Source of the DNA: Rapana venosa
Taxonomy: Eukaryota > Mollusca > Gastropoda > Neogastropoda > Muricidae
NCBI GenBank assembly: GCA_028751875.1
Contig: CM054145.1
Span: forward strand, 9,968,967 to 10,032,966
Direction of reading: 5' to 3'
DNA: 64,000 nucleotides
Shown in pieces: positions 38,701 through 51,875 of the stretch. Under the pieces are notes generated by a model, which saw only the letters and a list, made by a program, of their open reading frames with translations, had not been told where the DNA came from and made no database searches. The position numbers were made by a program, and so were the translations under genes. How positions within the stretch are numbered: the first letter of the stretch is position 1; the number at the start of each line of letters is the position of its first letter.

Positions 38701-41700
38701 AGAAGGAGTACTGTTTCTTGCACTTTTTATTTTCTGGTATCAAATACATTTCTTTCTCTGATTATTTTCTTGATATTCATACCTTTTCTTAATACTAGGT
38801 GTTCCTTTTTCTTTAAATCCATACTTGTTTCTTCTCTGATTCTTTTTCTAATATCCAACACTATCTTTCCCTATTTCTTTTTCCAATGCCCAAATACAGT
38901 TCCCTCTAAATATATTATCACAATATCCAATAGTGTTGCTTCCTAGTTTCTTTTCATGACACATCCAAAACTCTTCCCCATTTCTTTTCACAGTTTGTAA
39001 TATCACTAGATGAAAGGTGGTCACATGGAATAGACGGAGAGACAGTCAGATAAACAGACAGCAGACAGACAGTCACACAGATTGACTGATAAATCAATCA
39101 AAATATTCAATACTATTCCTCCTCTAAGTATGATTTTTTTTTTTAAATCCAGTACTATTCTTGTCTGTTTTCAAAAGAATCACAGAAAACCAACCAATTT
39201 ATTTTCTTGTCTCCAACAAAGTTGATAAATCAGCCTATTTTCCTTCCCATTTTCAACACTTTCAGAAAACCAAGCGGTTTTCCCATTTTCAACACATTCA
39301 GCAAACCAAGCGGTTTTCCCATTTTCAACACTTTCAGAAAACCAAGCGGTTTTCCCTTTTTCACCATGTTCAGCAAACCAAGCGGTTTTCCCATTTTCAA
39401 CACGTTCAGCAAACAAAGCGGTTTTCCCATTTTTAACACATTCAGCAAACGAAGTGGTTTTCCCATTTTCAACACATTCAGCAAACCAAGCGGTTTTCCC
39501 ATTTTCACCATGTTCAGCAAACAAGCGGTTTTCCCATTTTCAACACATTCAGCAAACCAAGCGGTTTTTCCCATTTTCAACACTTTCAGAAAACCAAGCG
39601 GTTTTCCCATTTTCAACACATTCAGCAAACCAAGCGGTTTTCCCATTTTCAACACTTTCAGAAAACCAAGCGGTTTTCCCATTTTCAACACGTTCAGCAA
39701 ACAAAGCAGTTTTCCCATTTTCACCATGTTCAGCAAACAAAGCGGTTTTCCCATTTTCAACACGTTCAGCAAACCAAGCGGTTTTCCCATTTTCAACACT
39801 TTCAGAAAACCAAGCGGTTTTCCCATTTTCAACACGTTCAGCAAACCAAGCAGTTTTCCCATTTTCAACACATTCAGCAAACGAAGCAGTTTTCCCATTT
39901 TCAACACTTTCAGAAAACAAAGCGGTTTTCCCATTTTCACCATGTTCAGCAAACCAAGCGGTTTTCTCATTTTCACCATGTTCAGCAAACCAAGTGGTTT
40001 TTCCCATTTTCACCATGTTCAGCAAACCAAGCGGTTTTCCCATTTTCACCATGTTCAGCAAACAAAGTGGTTTTCCCCATTTTCACCATGTTCAGCAAAC
40101 AAAGCGGTTTTCCCATTTTCACCATGTTCAGCAAACAAAGCGGTTTTCCCATTTTCACCATGTTCAGCAAACCAAGCGTTTTTCCCATTTTCACCATGTT
40201 CAACAAACCAAGCAGTTTTCCCATTTTCAACACATTCAGCAAACCAAGCGTTTTTCCCATTTTCACCATGTTCAGCAAACAAAGCGGTTTTCCCATTTTC
40301 AACACATTCAGCAAATAAAGCCATCTCACCCGAGGCGAAGGTAGTGTTGGTCACTGCCATGCTCCACACACTGCGGGCCGATCCTTGCGAGACTCGAACT
40401 GCAAACTCGAACCTAGTGTAGGGCATCAGACCGTCCACCTGCAGCACCGACTCTGTGGTGTTGATGGTGACGAATGTCGGCTTGTCCTTTTTGCTCAGGT
40501 GGTTCAGCTGCATGTAGCGTACTGTGTACATCTTTCCTGATAGACACAGGCAGCACAGAAGAAAGGCATGACAAAAGATATTAAAGGGTTCCCATTTAAA
40601 ACCTATGCAGTCGTTTGGGAAGCGAGATGTCAGAGACCTGAGCTTCTCCAGGGGCCAGCATATTGAGGGCGGCGCCCATCTCCTCTCCACTGTTGCTTTA
40701 CCTTCCCTGACCCTAAAGAGGGCAGGTACCCATTTACAGCTGGGTGAACTGAGGGGGTACTGTATTGAACCCAAGGCACACATCATCATCATTAACCATT
40801 ACACCCACAACAAAGCAACAAAGTGCTTCCACTCCTGCCTATCCTGGGCCAACCTAGTCACTGATCCCCAAGAGTGCTGCATGGCCTTCATCTCACTTTC
40901 TACAGTCCTCCTCCACATTGCTTTTGGTCTTCCTTTCTTTCTCCTTCCTTCTGGGGTCCAGTGCAATGCTATTCTTGTGATTGACTGTGGGTCTCTTCGG
41001 AGGATGTGCCCAATCCACTTTCACCGTCATCTGGTGATGATGGTTCCCATCCAAGGCACACAAACAGTCATCTATCTACTTGGTAACCACGCTCAATGCT
41101 GCTTAACCTTAGATTAGGGAAAGCGAGTGCTCTGACCACTGAGCTATCCTGTCCCTTAAAGGCATGATAGGAAACCTTAGTTCACTTTTTCTTTTTTTTC
41201 TTTTTTAGGGGGGGGGGGCCATTTGTCTCCATTCCTCAGCTAGAGCTCCATGGCTCCCCCATAGCGAGACTTTGTGTGTGTGACTTTTTTTGCCCACCAT
41301 TAAAGCAGCTTTGTTGCAACCTTTGAGATAGTGTCTAAATACCACACCTGTGTGCATGCCTTATATCAACATTTGTTCCTACCAGCACAAAAATGGCCTA
41401 CTCTTCCAAAAGCAGAACAGGTTTTCAATGTATTATGCATAAGATGGTCTGCATGCGTTTGCATGTGGGGCTTCGTTTATAGTCTCATCCAAAGGACTTT
41501 TGGGGGATGGAGTCAACACATATCAACTCCAGGGGTAAATCCCCTAAAACCAGCACCTCCATGGTGGCTCGATCCTGGACCATCAGATCACAAGCACAAA
41601 GCTCTAACCACTAAGCTATCCTGTCCCCCAGTTCACATTTAAAAAGACCTACAAGTCTTCGATGATACATATGTGAACAAGAAACCAGCTTTTCATAAAA

Positions 41701-42087
41701 TGCATATAGTTATATCATTAACTGTCTTCACTGGTACAATCCATCGCGTTCCCTTCATTCAGCCGCAGATATGTTGTGCTTTCAAACACCCAGATACAAA
41801 CAAACCGCTGTTGTCTGTCACTCTTTCTCTGTTTCTGGTCCAGCCACATGGAACAACCTCCCTCTCTCACTGCACCAAAAGCCTTCATTTGATACTTTCA
41901 AATCCAGCCACAAAACGCACTTATTCCTACCTGACACTTTCCCTCATATCTGTTTCTACTTTTTCAATGGCTACCTTCATCTCCACCACCCCACCTAAGC
42001 ATGTTGAGTGAATGTACTTTCTTTAATTTAACGTCTGTTCACTCAAGGTGATATTAGATAAAAGATAGTGTTACAATATATAGAGAA

Positions 42088-42118
<31 letters not shown>

Positions 42119-43690
42119 ACCTATTAGTGTCTGTGCATAAGATAAAAGAAAAAAATAATACAAAGAAATTATGGGAGGGCGCATTGAACAGCTTAAACCG
42201 CAGCAAGAACAATTACAAAAGTTTGCCAACAGGGCTTCTAACTAAACAACTAACTATCTCCAATATAACCATATTATCGGCCAAATAAATGTTCAAATGA
42301 CATATTTGAATGAATGTGCGCATGTGTGTGTGCATGCGTGTGAGTGTGTGTGTGTGTGTGCGTGCACGCGTGCATGCATGTGCACATGTGTATATATTTT
42401 ATATTTATTAATTCTAATATTTGTATACTTATAGACAGTTGCATGTGTTATAAATGATTTGAATGCAAGCGCTTCGGTTTGTTTACTTTACTTTTATTTA
42501 TTCCATACATTATTATCATAACCCCCCAAAACTCAGGCTAACAACAACAACAACAACATAAAAAGAAAGACGTTGATAAAAAGAAAAGCATCTGACCCGC
42601 GCTGTCTTCCACCCCTCCTCGCAGTTTGAGGACGGAGGAGTCTGTCCAGGACACCACCACGGCAGAGGCCGACACCGTCACTGCCTTCACTGCCACCGGC
42701 GCCAACAGCAGCTGTCCGGAATTGCCAGAGTCTGGCAAAGAAAACAGTTCCAGGTGAACCAGCTTTGTGTACAACTTTCCATTCTGGCTTGGGCCAAAAG
42801 CTGTGTTAGTTATTGATGTGAGCTAAAAACTTGAGCCCCACATTCATCATTGTCATCAACCATTACACCCAGTGGTGTGTAGGGCAGCAACAAAGCGCTT
42901 CCACTCCTGCCTATCCTGGGCCAACCTAGTCACTGATCCCCAAGAGTGCTGCATGGCCTTCATCTCACTTTCTACAGTCCTCCTCCACATTAAAATGCTA
43001 TAAAACCATTGTCTGTCACATGAGTGAAAATGCGTTGCGCTGCTGTTAAGCTCCTGAAGGCCAATATCTGACCTGCTATTCAGGGACAAACTCTTTGGAG
43101 CCCTTGAGGGCCTTCACCACATGGCAGCATTTGTCAGGGCCTCAGGAGTTTCTGTATGACGATGAAGAAGAAGAAATACTATAAAATTTTATACTAAGAT
43201 TGTCTTCAGTCTATGATAACATCCTGCACTGTCCTTTAAAGGAGAACAAAAATCCTCTGGAGTTGGAGTATGGCTGTCCAGAGGGAAAAAACAAGCCCCA
43301 ATTACTTCACCAGTTGCAGATGGATTAACATATTTTGATATTGTTGGGGATGGGCAGACCCCTTAACATAATCTCCTTGGTGTTTGTATGGAAGCAACAT
43401 AGCAGTGCTCCTGATTCTTGCAACTAAAAACAAAAGTTGGTAATACAATGTTACTGTTCCCATCATAAACAATAGCCTTCAAATACTGTACACTCATTAA
43501 AAAAAAACCAACTTTAAAAAATATTTATCACATCAATATTTCTCTGAGTGTATATGAAATCTCTAAGAAGAAGTAGAAAAATTTCTGTCATGCTTATAAT
43601 GGCTATTTCCAACATGAGGAACTTCTTTGCACACACACAGAGTACAGGCATGACTTGATAATGGCAGCTGCCAATATGGGCACTGTTTGG

Positions 43691-43721
<31 letters not shown>

Positions 43722-46700
43722 CTCACTTGCACACACCCCACACTGTTAAGACACTTGTACGTTACCTTTATCACGTCCAGTTCTGACTGTTTCATACAAA
43801 GGGCTGCCTAGGCCAGCTTTGTTCCTTGCTCGAACACTGACTATGTACTCTTGCTCTGGTTCTGCACAAGGGAGAGAGAGAGGAGAGTGACAGACTCACA
43901 ATATGTTAACATTTCTGCAGAGGCCAAATTAACCATAACATACAAAGGAGGAAGGTGGTAGGATGGTTTAGACGTTCGCCTGCCATCTTCCTTCTTACAA
44001 GGGGGACAGGGTAGCCTGGTGGTTAGAGTGATGCGTATTGCGCTCATGATCTGCTGACCCGGGTTTGAATCTCATTCAAGACGATTTCTCCTCTGGAGTT
44101 AACATCAGTGCCGACTCTGCTCCTCCTCCAAAACTCTTTCAAATGAGACTATAAACCAAGGTCCCATGTGCCAATGCACGCAGAACATCTTGTGCACACG
44201 TTAAACCCTCTTCTGCTTTTTGGAAGAGTAGGCTATTGTGGGAACGGATGGCAAAATTTACAAAACTGCATGCACACGGGGACAGGATGTAAAAAAAAGC
44301 ACATGAGTGTTTATTCCATTATCCTTGAAATAAAAGAACAAGATAAAATAAACAAAAATAAACAGAGGAATGCATAATGATGAAGAAAAAAATGTTTGCC
44401 ACAAATACAATGAACATTCTTACTACAAATTTTCCTTGACGTTATATTTAAGCCTTAGATGGTAAAATAGTGCAGCACTCAGACTCGAGCCAACAATAGT
44501 AGCTGAGCATTCAACGAAGAAGAAAGACTTGAGTAACATACTGAGGAATGTGCAAGATATTCTTTCATGCTTTCAAAGACAGATGAAATCTTATTTTGTG
44601 TATATATTTCATTAGCAAGCATCTAAAAAATCTTTTCTATTACATAGTTTTAGATAAATATACACCTTATTTTACAGATAAAAATACATGTAATTCGGTA
44701 GACAATGTAAAATTGTGTACCCCTCGTTTTGCTACTATATCAACTAATGCATTACCAAAAACACTAACATGAGAAGGCAGCCCAGAAAATGAATATATAT
44801 ACCAATTATGTTTATACAGTGTACCACGTGATTCATTTACTCAGATCAGGTTAGGTCAGATATTAGTAGTGCAAGTTTCTATGGCCTTTGGATGAGACTA
44901 TAAACCGAAGCCCCGTGTGCCAAGGCACGCAGAACATCTTGCGCACACGTTAAATCCTGTTCCGCTGTTTGTAAGAGTAGGCCATTATGTGCCGGTGGGA
45001 ACAGATGACAGAATTTACATAACCACATACACACGGGGACTGGATGTAAAAAAGCAATAAGTGCTTATTCCATTATCCTCAATAAAAAATTTTAAAATAA
45101 ATAAAAGAAAGAAAAAAGTAAGACACATGGAATCTTTACTACAAAAATTGAAACTTTAAACAAATTTACTGGGAGATTGACTGTGTAGTCTAAAGCAATA
45201 AACATGGTGACAAGTTCCGCACTAAGGAGTGTTATGTTTTGTATATCTGTACATGTGCGCACACTTACATGCAGATATGATATGTACATGTAAAAGCACA
45301 CACACAAAATCCCTATTGATGCATATCTTTAGGTTCTAGTTGTACAGACTGTAAATTCTGACAACTAGAGTGACTGATCACAAGACTCAGCAGGAAAAGT
45401 AAGCTACACAATAATGTTGAAAACGTGTCTCCAAAACTATAGGCTATGCATACTGTTCACAGCTGTAATCATACCAGTATGATGGATGGTATGGCTTAGT
45501 GGTTAAGACCATTCAACTTCAATCTCACGGGTCCATGAAATCAAGGGTTTGAGTCTCGGCAGTGTCTGGTGAATAAAGTTTGGGGATTTTTACGATCTCC
45601 CAGTCAACTTCAAGTACAGACCTGCCAATGCCTTGACTCCCTTCAGGTATATACACGTGCAGAAGATCAAATAAGCATGTTAAAGATCCTGTAACTCACG
45701 TCAGCATTCAAAGGGTTACAGAAACAGGAACATACCTAGCAAACATCCCCGAAGTTGGAATACGGCTACCTTCACGGTGGGCAAAGACGGTGGCATACAC
45801 AAAATCTTACCTTTGATGAACCTCAGAGCTCTAGCCAAGGAATAATAATGATTTTTTTTAAAAACCCAAAGAAAACATTACACAGAACATATTTTTCTGA
45901 CACTCATAAAGTCAAACTTTGTGAAAACCAAACAGTCGGAGACCCATCCATACCTAAGCCTTCGATGATGTAGTGAAGCACTGAGGCGTTGACCTGGACC
46001 TTGTAGACATCGGGGATGCTGATGCCATAGCCCACTTGGTAGCCCCGCACTGTCCCATGGTCAGGGGGCTTCCACGACACCTCTACCGAAGTGGTCAGTG
46101 GCCAGACCCGCATCTCTGTCAGCTTAGGAGGAGCTGGCTGAAAATCTGTTGAAAAGCCAGCATCCTCGCTAGCGCCTTCAGACGGCAAGTCTTGGTCCTT
46201 GACATTCTTTAACTTCAATGAACTAGCTATTCTGGCACAGTGGTTATAATAATAATAACAACAATAATGATGATGCTGATAATCATCATCATCATATTTG
46301 GCATTTTTACTACCCTGAATCTTGTAAAACAAAGAAATCAAAGCACTTGCATTCAAAACAAATCATTCACACACATGCGACCATTGACAAAAGATTAACA
46401 GATTTAAAACTGAGTATCGCTCTCATTCATACACACACACACACACACACACTGCTGACCCAGGTTCAAATCTCATTCAAGAGAATTTTTTCTCTGGAGT
46501 TAACATCAGTGCCGACTCCACTCTCCTCAAAACTTCTTCAGATGAGACTATAAACCGATGTCCTGTGTGCGAATGCACGCAGAACAGCTTGTGCACATGT
46601 TAAATCCTGTTCCGCTTTTTGGAAGAGTAGGCTATTGTGTGCCGGTGGGAACAGATGACAAAATTTACAAAACTGCACACACCTGGGGACTGGATGTAAA

Positions 46701-49700
46701 AAAGCACATGACTGCTTATTCTATTATCCTTGAAATAAAAGAATGAATAAATAAATAAATAAATCCAATTAAAATGAGTGCTCGGGAATCTAGCCCAGAG
46801 AAAACCCCAACCAAACCATAAAATAAAATAAAATAAAATGAAGAGCACTCACCATCCACGGGTCCTTTTTCTTTCTTGTGTTTCTTGCGATTCTTGTGCT
46901 TCTTCTTTTTCCCTCTGCCTTTTTTTCTGTGTGACTTGCCTTTGCTCTTCTTTCCTTTCTTTTTGTGAGGGCTGCACTGTCGAGTGTGCACTTTGTTCTT
47001 CTTGCACGACGAAGGACCCCGTTTCAAGTCCAAGGTTCGAACCTTCTTGCCCACGGCGGGATCGCAGTCACTCCATTTTCCTTTCTTGTACTTGCAGCGC
47101 TTGTCACCTGCAAGTTAAAAATCGATAAATAATCGAGCTGAAATGTGACGTTCCAGCACACAATGAGTCACACTGCACCAGAGGTAAGTTTTCAATTATT
47201 GGCATGTTGTTGTTCTGCAATAAAAAAGGCTGTTCAATACAAAAACCAGATTGAAAATGGGACAATTCTATGAAAAGTTACAACAAATTGAAATGGTAGC
47301 CTGTGGGAAGTGACAAAATGAGAAATTGACAAGTTTAGTTTCGTAATAGGTGGTCAGAATGAGGGCTTGGGTATTTTCAAACATGTTTTAAAGCAAAAGC
47401 AAACAAACTTCTGCTTTGATATTTCAACTTTTTATATTCTTTTCATTTTGAGGATTTTAATTTATTTATTCCTTTTTTTATATTCTTTTATATTGAGGAT
47501 AGGATGAGGGAATAAGCACTTGTGTGCTTTTTTACATCCAGTCCCCGTGTGTATGAAGTTTTGCACATTTTGTCATCTGTTCCCACTGGCACACAATGGC
47601 CTACTCTTATGAAAAGTGGAACAGGATTTAACACGTGCACAAGATGTTACACGTGCACAAGATGTTCTGTGTGCGTTCACACACGGGGCCTTGGTTTATG
47701 CTCTCGTCCGAAGGACTTTTGGGGAGAGTGGAGTCTGCACTGATGTTAACTCCAGGGGAAAATATCCCCTTGAACGGGAATCGAACCCGGGTCGTCAGAT
47801 TGCGAGTACAATGTTCTAACCACTAGGATATCCCGTCCCCCCCCCATATAGGATAATGGAAGAAGTACTCATGTGCTTTTATACATCGAGTCCTTGTGTG
47901 TATGCAGTTTTGTAAATTTTGTCATCCATTCCCACCGGCACACAATGGCCTACTCTTCTGAAAAGCGGAACGGGTTTTAACATTTGGGCAAGATGTTCTG
48001 TAAGCGTTTGCACACAGGACCTCAGTTTCTAGTCTCATCTAAAGGACTTTGTGGTAGAAAAGTGGCTATAGTTTAGTAATTAGTGGCTATAGTTTAGTGA
48101 TCAATAAAAATCTCAAAATCAACACCCTGACTCCCACCTGCCTTCAAATAGCTCCTAGCAGAAAAGTGGGTCTGGTGCAAAGCGACTCATTTTGTGGTGG
48201 AGTGTCACAAATCTTGTCAGTGAACCTAACCACTGGATTTTGTCAGACATTCTTTTTTGCACATCTCACTGCAAACACATCAACACAAAACAAACAACCT
48301 AATATCCTGTCCAAAACCAAAACAAGACTTTCTTTAACCCTTCCACTGCTGGATATAATTATTGGCGCTCACAGGAATTGCACTTAAAACCAAGAAATTT
48401 TAGCGGTGGCTACCTTGTTCTGTTTTAGGGTTTTTACACGCTTATGATTAACACTAGATAGGTAAACCTATACATTTTTGGAAAGTAGAGACAATGTAGA
48501 ATGTGATACAAAAAACAAAAAAGACATTACCTAGTATGTAGCAGGAGATATCCCACAAATTGTATTGAAAAAACTCCCTGACCAGTAAGCCACCTCACCC
48601 TCTACTTTTCATCAACTACACCCCTTTCATGGCAGAGACACAGAACAGAATGAACAACAAGGCAAAGCAACATGTGTTAAAGGCATTAGAAGTGTGAGAT
48701 AAGACTCCACTTCATTCAGCATCTTAGGTTGGTTACTAGCCTATCACTTCCACAACTGACTCCTTTAGGGTAGTGTCAACAACATTCCTTTCCAGATCAT
48801 CATCACTCCTAGTAACCCTAATCACACAAAGAACTGGAAGTTAGACACTTGAGGGACCCTACCAAGTGAAAAGGAGGCACTTTTCCCTAAAGTTACAATA
48901 ATATGAACCTGATGTTGAACCTGACTTATGCAAGACCACGATCGTGGCCCATCGCAGTCTACAGGGAAGCCACGATCGTGGCCCATCGTGGCCCATCGCG
49001 CTGTACGGGTTAAATTACAGCTCCAAAGTGATGTAATTGTGACTGAAAACTGTACTTTTTACCAAATCAAAAGGAGCATTTGGCATATACTGACAAATTC
49101 CACCAAAATACCAGAAAAATAGTCATTCTTTTATATTGTTTCTTTGCTTTTATTTTTAAAAATGCACTAATCATTCTAAAAAAATATCTTCTTCTCTCCT
49201 TTACTTTCTCAACTTTAGGTCAGTTACATACTTTTGTTTGGTATTTCTGATTTCCAGTTTGTTTAGGTCTATCTTGTGTCATCTCTTTATAATTTATCTC
49301 ATAGAAATTTCTCAATTTAGGCTCACCGTCATACTCTCTGTATGTAATTTATACAGAGAGTATACAGAGAGCATGACAACGAGCACACACACATTCATTT
49401 GTAATCAACTGTCCCTAACATATCTCTCTAGTACACGACAATATGACATATAACCAACAATGTCTTTCTCACAAAAATTTTTTTTTTTTTACCTTTTCTT
49501 TTTCCGTGTTTCTTCTTTTTTTTGCTGCCGTTTCTCCGTTTCTCAGCCCCCTTGCCACAGTTCTTGCTCTCCACTTCATTGTTGCCACACTGGTTGGACT
49601 TTTTGGAATGAAGCTCTAATGTGCGAGTGCGTGTTTGGGTAACAGGGTCACAGTCACTCCAGCTGCTCACCGGTACATATATGCAGCCTGAAATATTAAA

Positions 49701-51844
49701 CAGCAACAAAAAGCTACAAACACTTAGATGGCTTGCTTTTGTAATTTGAAAAAAAAAAATCATACATTTGGAAAGAATTTCCTCTGTGGGGATGCTGGGG
49801 GCCTGTCAGTATAAAAAGCATCCCCACCTTCTGGAAATTCCGTGCTAGGATTTTCCTCTTTTCTATCCCTCTCTTTGTTTCTGCCTTGTTCCTTTTCTTC
49901 CCATCACCTTCTTCGTGTCTGTTTTCTGCATTCTTGGTCCATTCTCCTGCTTTTTTCCCCAGAAAGTCTTAAAAGATTATGATTCTCTCCCATAGATAAG
50001 TTGGATGCACTGGGACTGATTTGTCAGGCACCTAACGGCAGCGCAATGTCTTTTCGCTCATATGACAGAAAATAGTAGTTGATGTCTAAGCTTTCAACAG
50101 AGAAGAACATAGAATTTAAGGTAAAATGCCTCGATTCAGTAATGGCAGTGGAAAATATGAAAGGCTACAAAATAATAATTTTATCAATATCATGACTAGG
50201 ATTCTTACCATATAAAGAAAACTAAGATAACCTCTATTTGAAAAGAAAATGAACAGACATAATATCCCATCTTTATATCCAATCTTACTATATATGCCTT
50301 CTGGAGCCCAACTGATACCTCTTGGGAAGCTTCATTGTGATTCTGATTAGTGTCAGATGGAAAGTTACATTCATCTATATTGCTACCAAATCTAAATTCT
50401 ATAGTAGTGATACTTTAGAAGAAAATCATAATCAATGATGTTAATACACTCAAACACATGTGCACACAGACAAACAAACACACACACACACACACTTAGT
50501 TGCACATGCCTGTGCGCTTATGCCCATACACAAATGAACACACACACAAGGCTCGACAATTTGATCAAGAAAAAAAATACAGTCTCAAATAAGCAATTGC
50601 ATAACCAGCTTATATCCTATATAACATTATAGAGTACAAAAGCTAATGCTAGCAGAAAAACGAGCCAATACTACACAATGTCGCCACAAATGTCAACTCC
50701 GGCAGAAATATGATATATACAACAAAATGTATCATTTACTTTCACACTTTTCACCAGAAACAGGATACTACAAAGCTCACCATTTATTTCCACTCCAGCT
50801 GCTTTGCATGGCTTGGTGATCACTTTAGGATCTGGGCAGCCCTTTTTGCCTTTGCGCAGGGGAAGCGACTTGGTCTTCACTTTCAATGCTGGGTCACAGG
50901 GAGACCACTCCACACCTTTCTTGTTATATTTGCAACCTGAAATTTACAGTAAGCAAAGATTGATAAAGAAAAAAAAGTCTTTTTTGTAGAATTCTATGGT
51001 CACTTTTATTACTTACAGTTGCAGACAGGAAAAAAAGAAATGGTGGTGCTGCTCTTGTGGTGACACGCTCTCCCTGGGCTGAGCAGCCCGAATTTCACGT
51101 AGAGAAATCTGCTGTGACTCGAACTGTTACAGTGGCATGAAAACAAAAACGAAAATGAAAGCAACTCTATCTCAGAGTTCTTACGTCATTCTCAGCAAGT
51201 AACAAACTGTACACAAGTCTCTCGTAGAGCTGTTCTGTGTTCATGGGCCTGTTTGTTTCTTTAAATATATTTGATTTTTCATGATGATGATTCTCCTTTG
51301 AGTCAAAACAGCCCTTGCATCCACAAAATATATATACAAATGTGGTACAGAGTTGTTGTTTTTTTAAATAACCCACACTTACTAATTTGACGAATCTAAA
51401 AAGATCTTAGCTGTTTATCATATAGTCTTTTTTTTTTTAATAAATCAAACTGACAAGTATAAATCATCTAATCAAATTGAAACTCAGATCCTTCTGTGCT
51501 GGAAACTTCATCTTGTCTTTATCATCTAAAAAGAAGTCTGAATGAAAAAATAATTTTGGTTTAAACAAAATTTTATTCCAAAATAATCATACATATAGAC
51601 ATTTACAATATTTATTTATTTATACCACTTTAAGTCACGAGATTTCTCTGCGTGAAATTCGGGCTGCTCTCCCCGGGGAGAGCACGTCGCCACAAGAGCA
51701 GCGCCACCCCTTTTTTTTTTTTTTGGTCTGCAACTGTATTTCTTTCCCTATCAGAGTGGCTTTTTTCTAAGAATTTTGCCAGGGACAACTCTCTTGTTGC
51801 CGTGGGTTCTTTTTCGTGCGCTGCATAATTTTCTGTAACACACG

Positions 51845-51875
<31 letters not shown>

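Larger units (their letters stand above)
47144..48209 (-). mobile_element. Terminal-inverted-repeat MITE (family I) split by two SINEs
   Basis: Left end TGTGACGTTCCAGCACACAA, right end TTTTGTGGTGGAGTGTCACA. Between them two family-D SINEs (47484-48052) interrupt the element; without them it is about 500 bp. It starts 36 bp upstream of exon 4. Confidence 0.85.

Noticed and set aside
39207..40421. 404-residue open frame on the plus strand (and a 252-residue one on the minus strand)
   Set aside because: Both are translations of the 36-bp minisatellite whose length is a multiple of three; no start context, no domain, and it overlaps an intron and part of exon 8.
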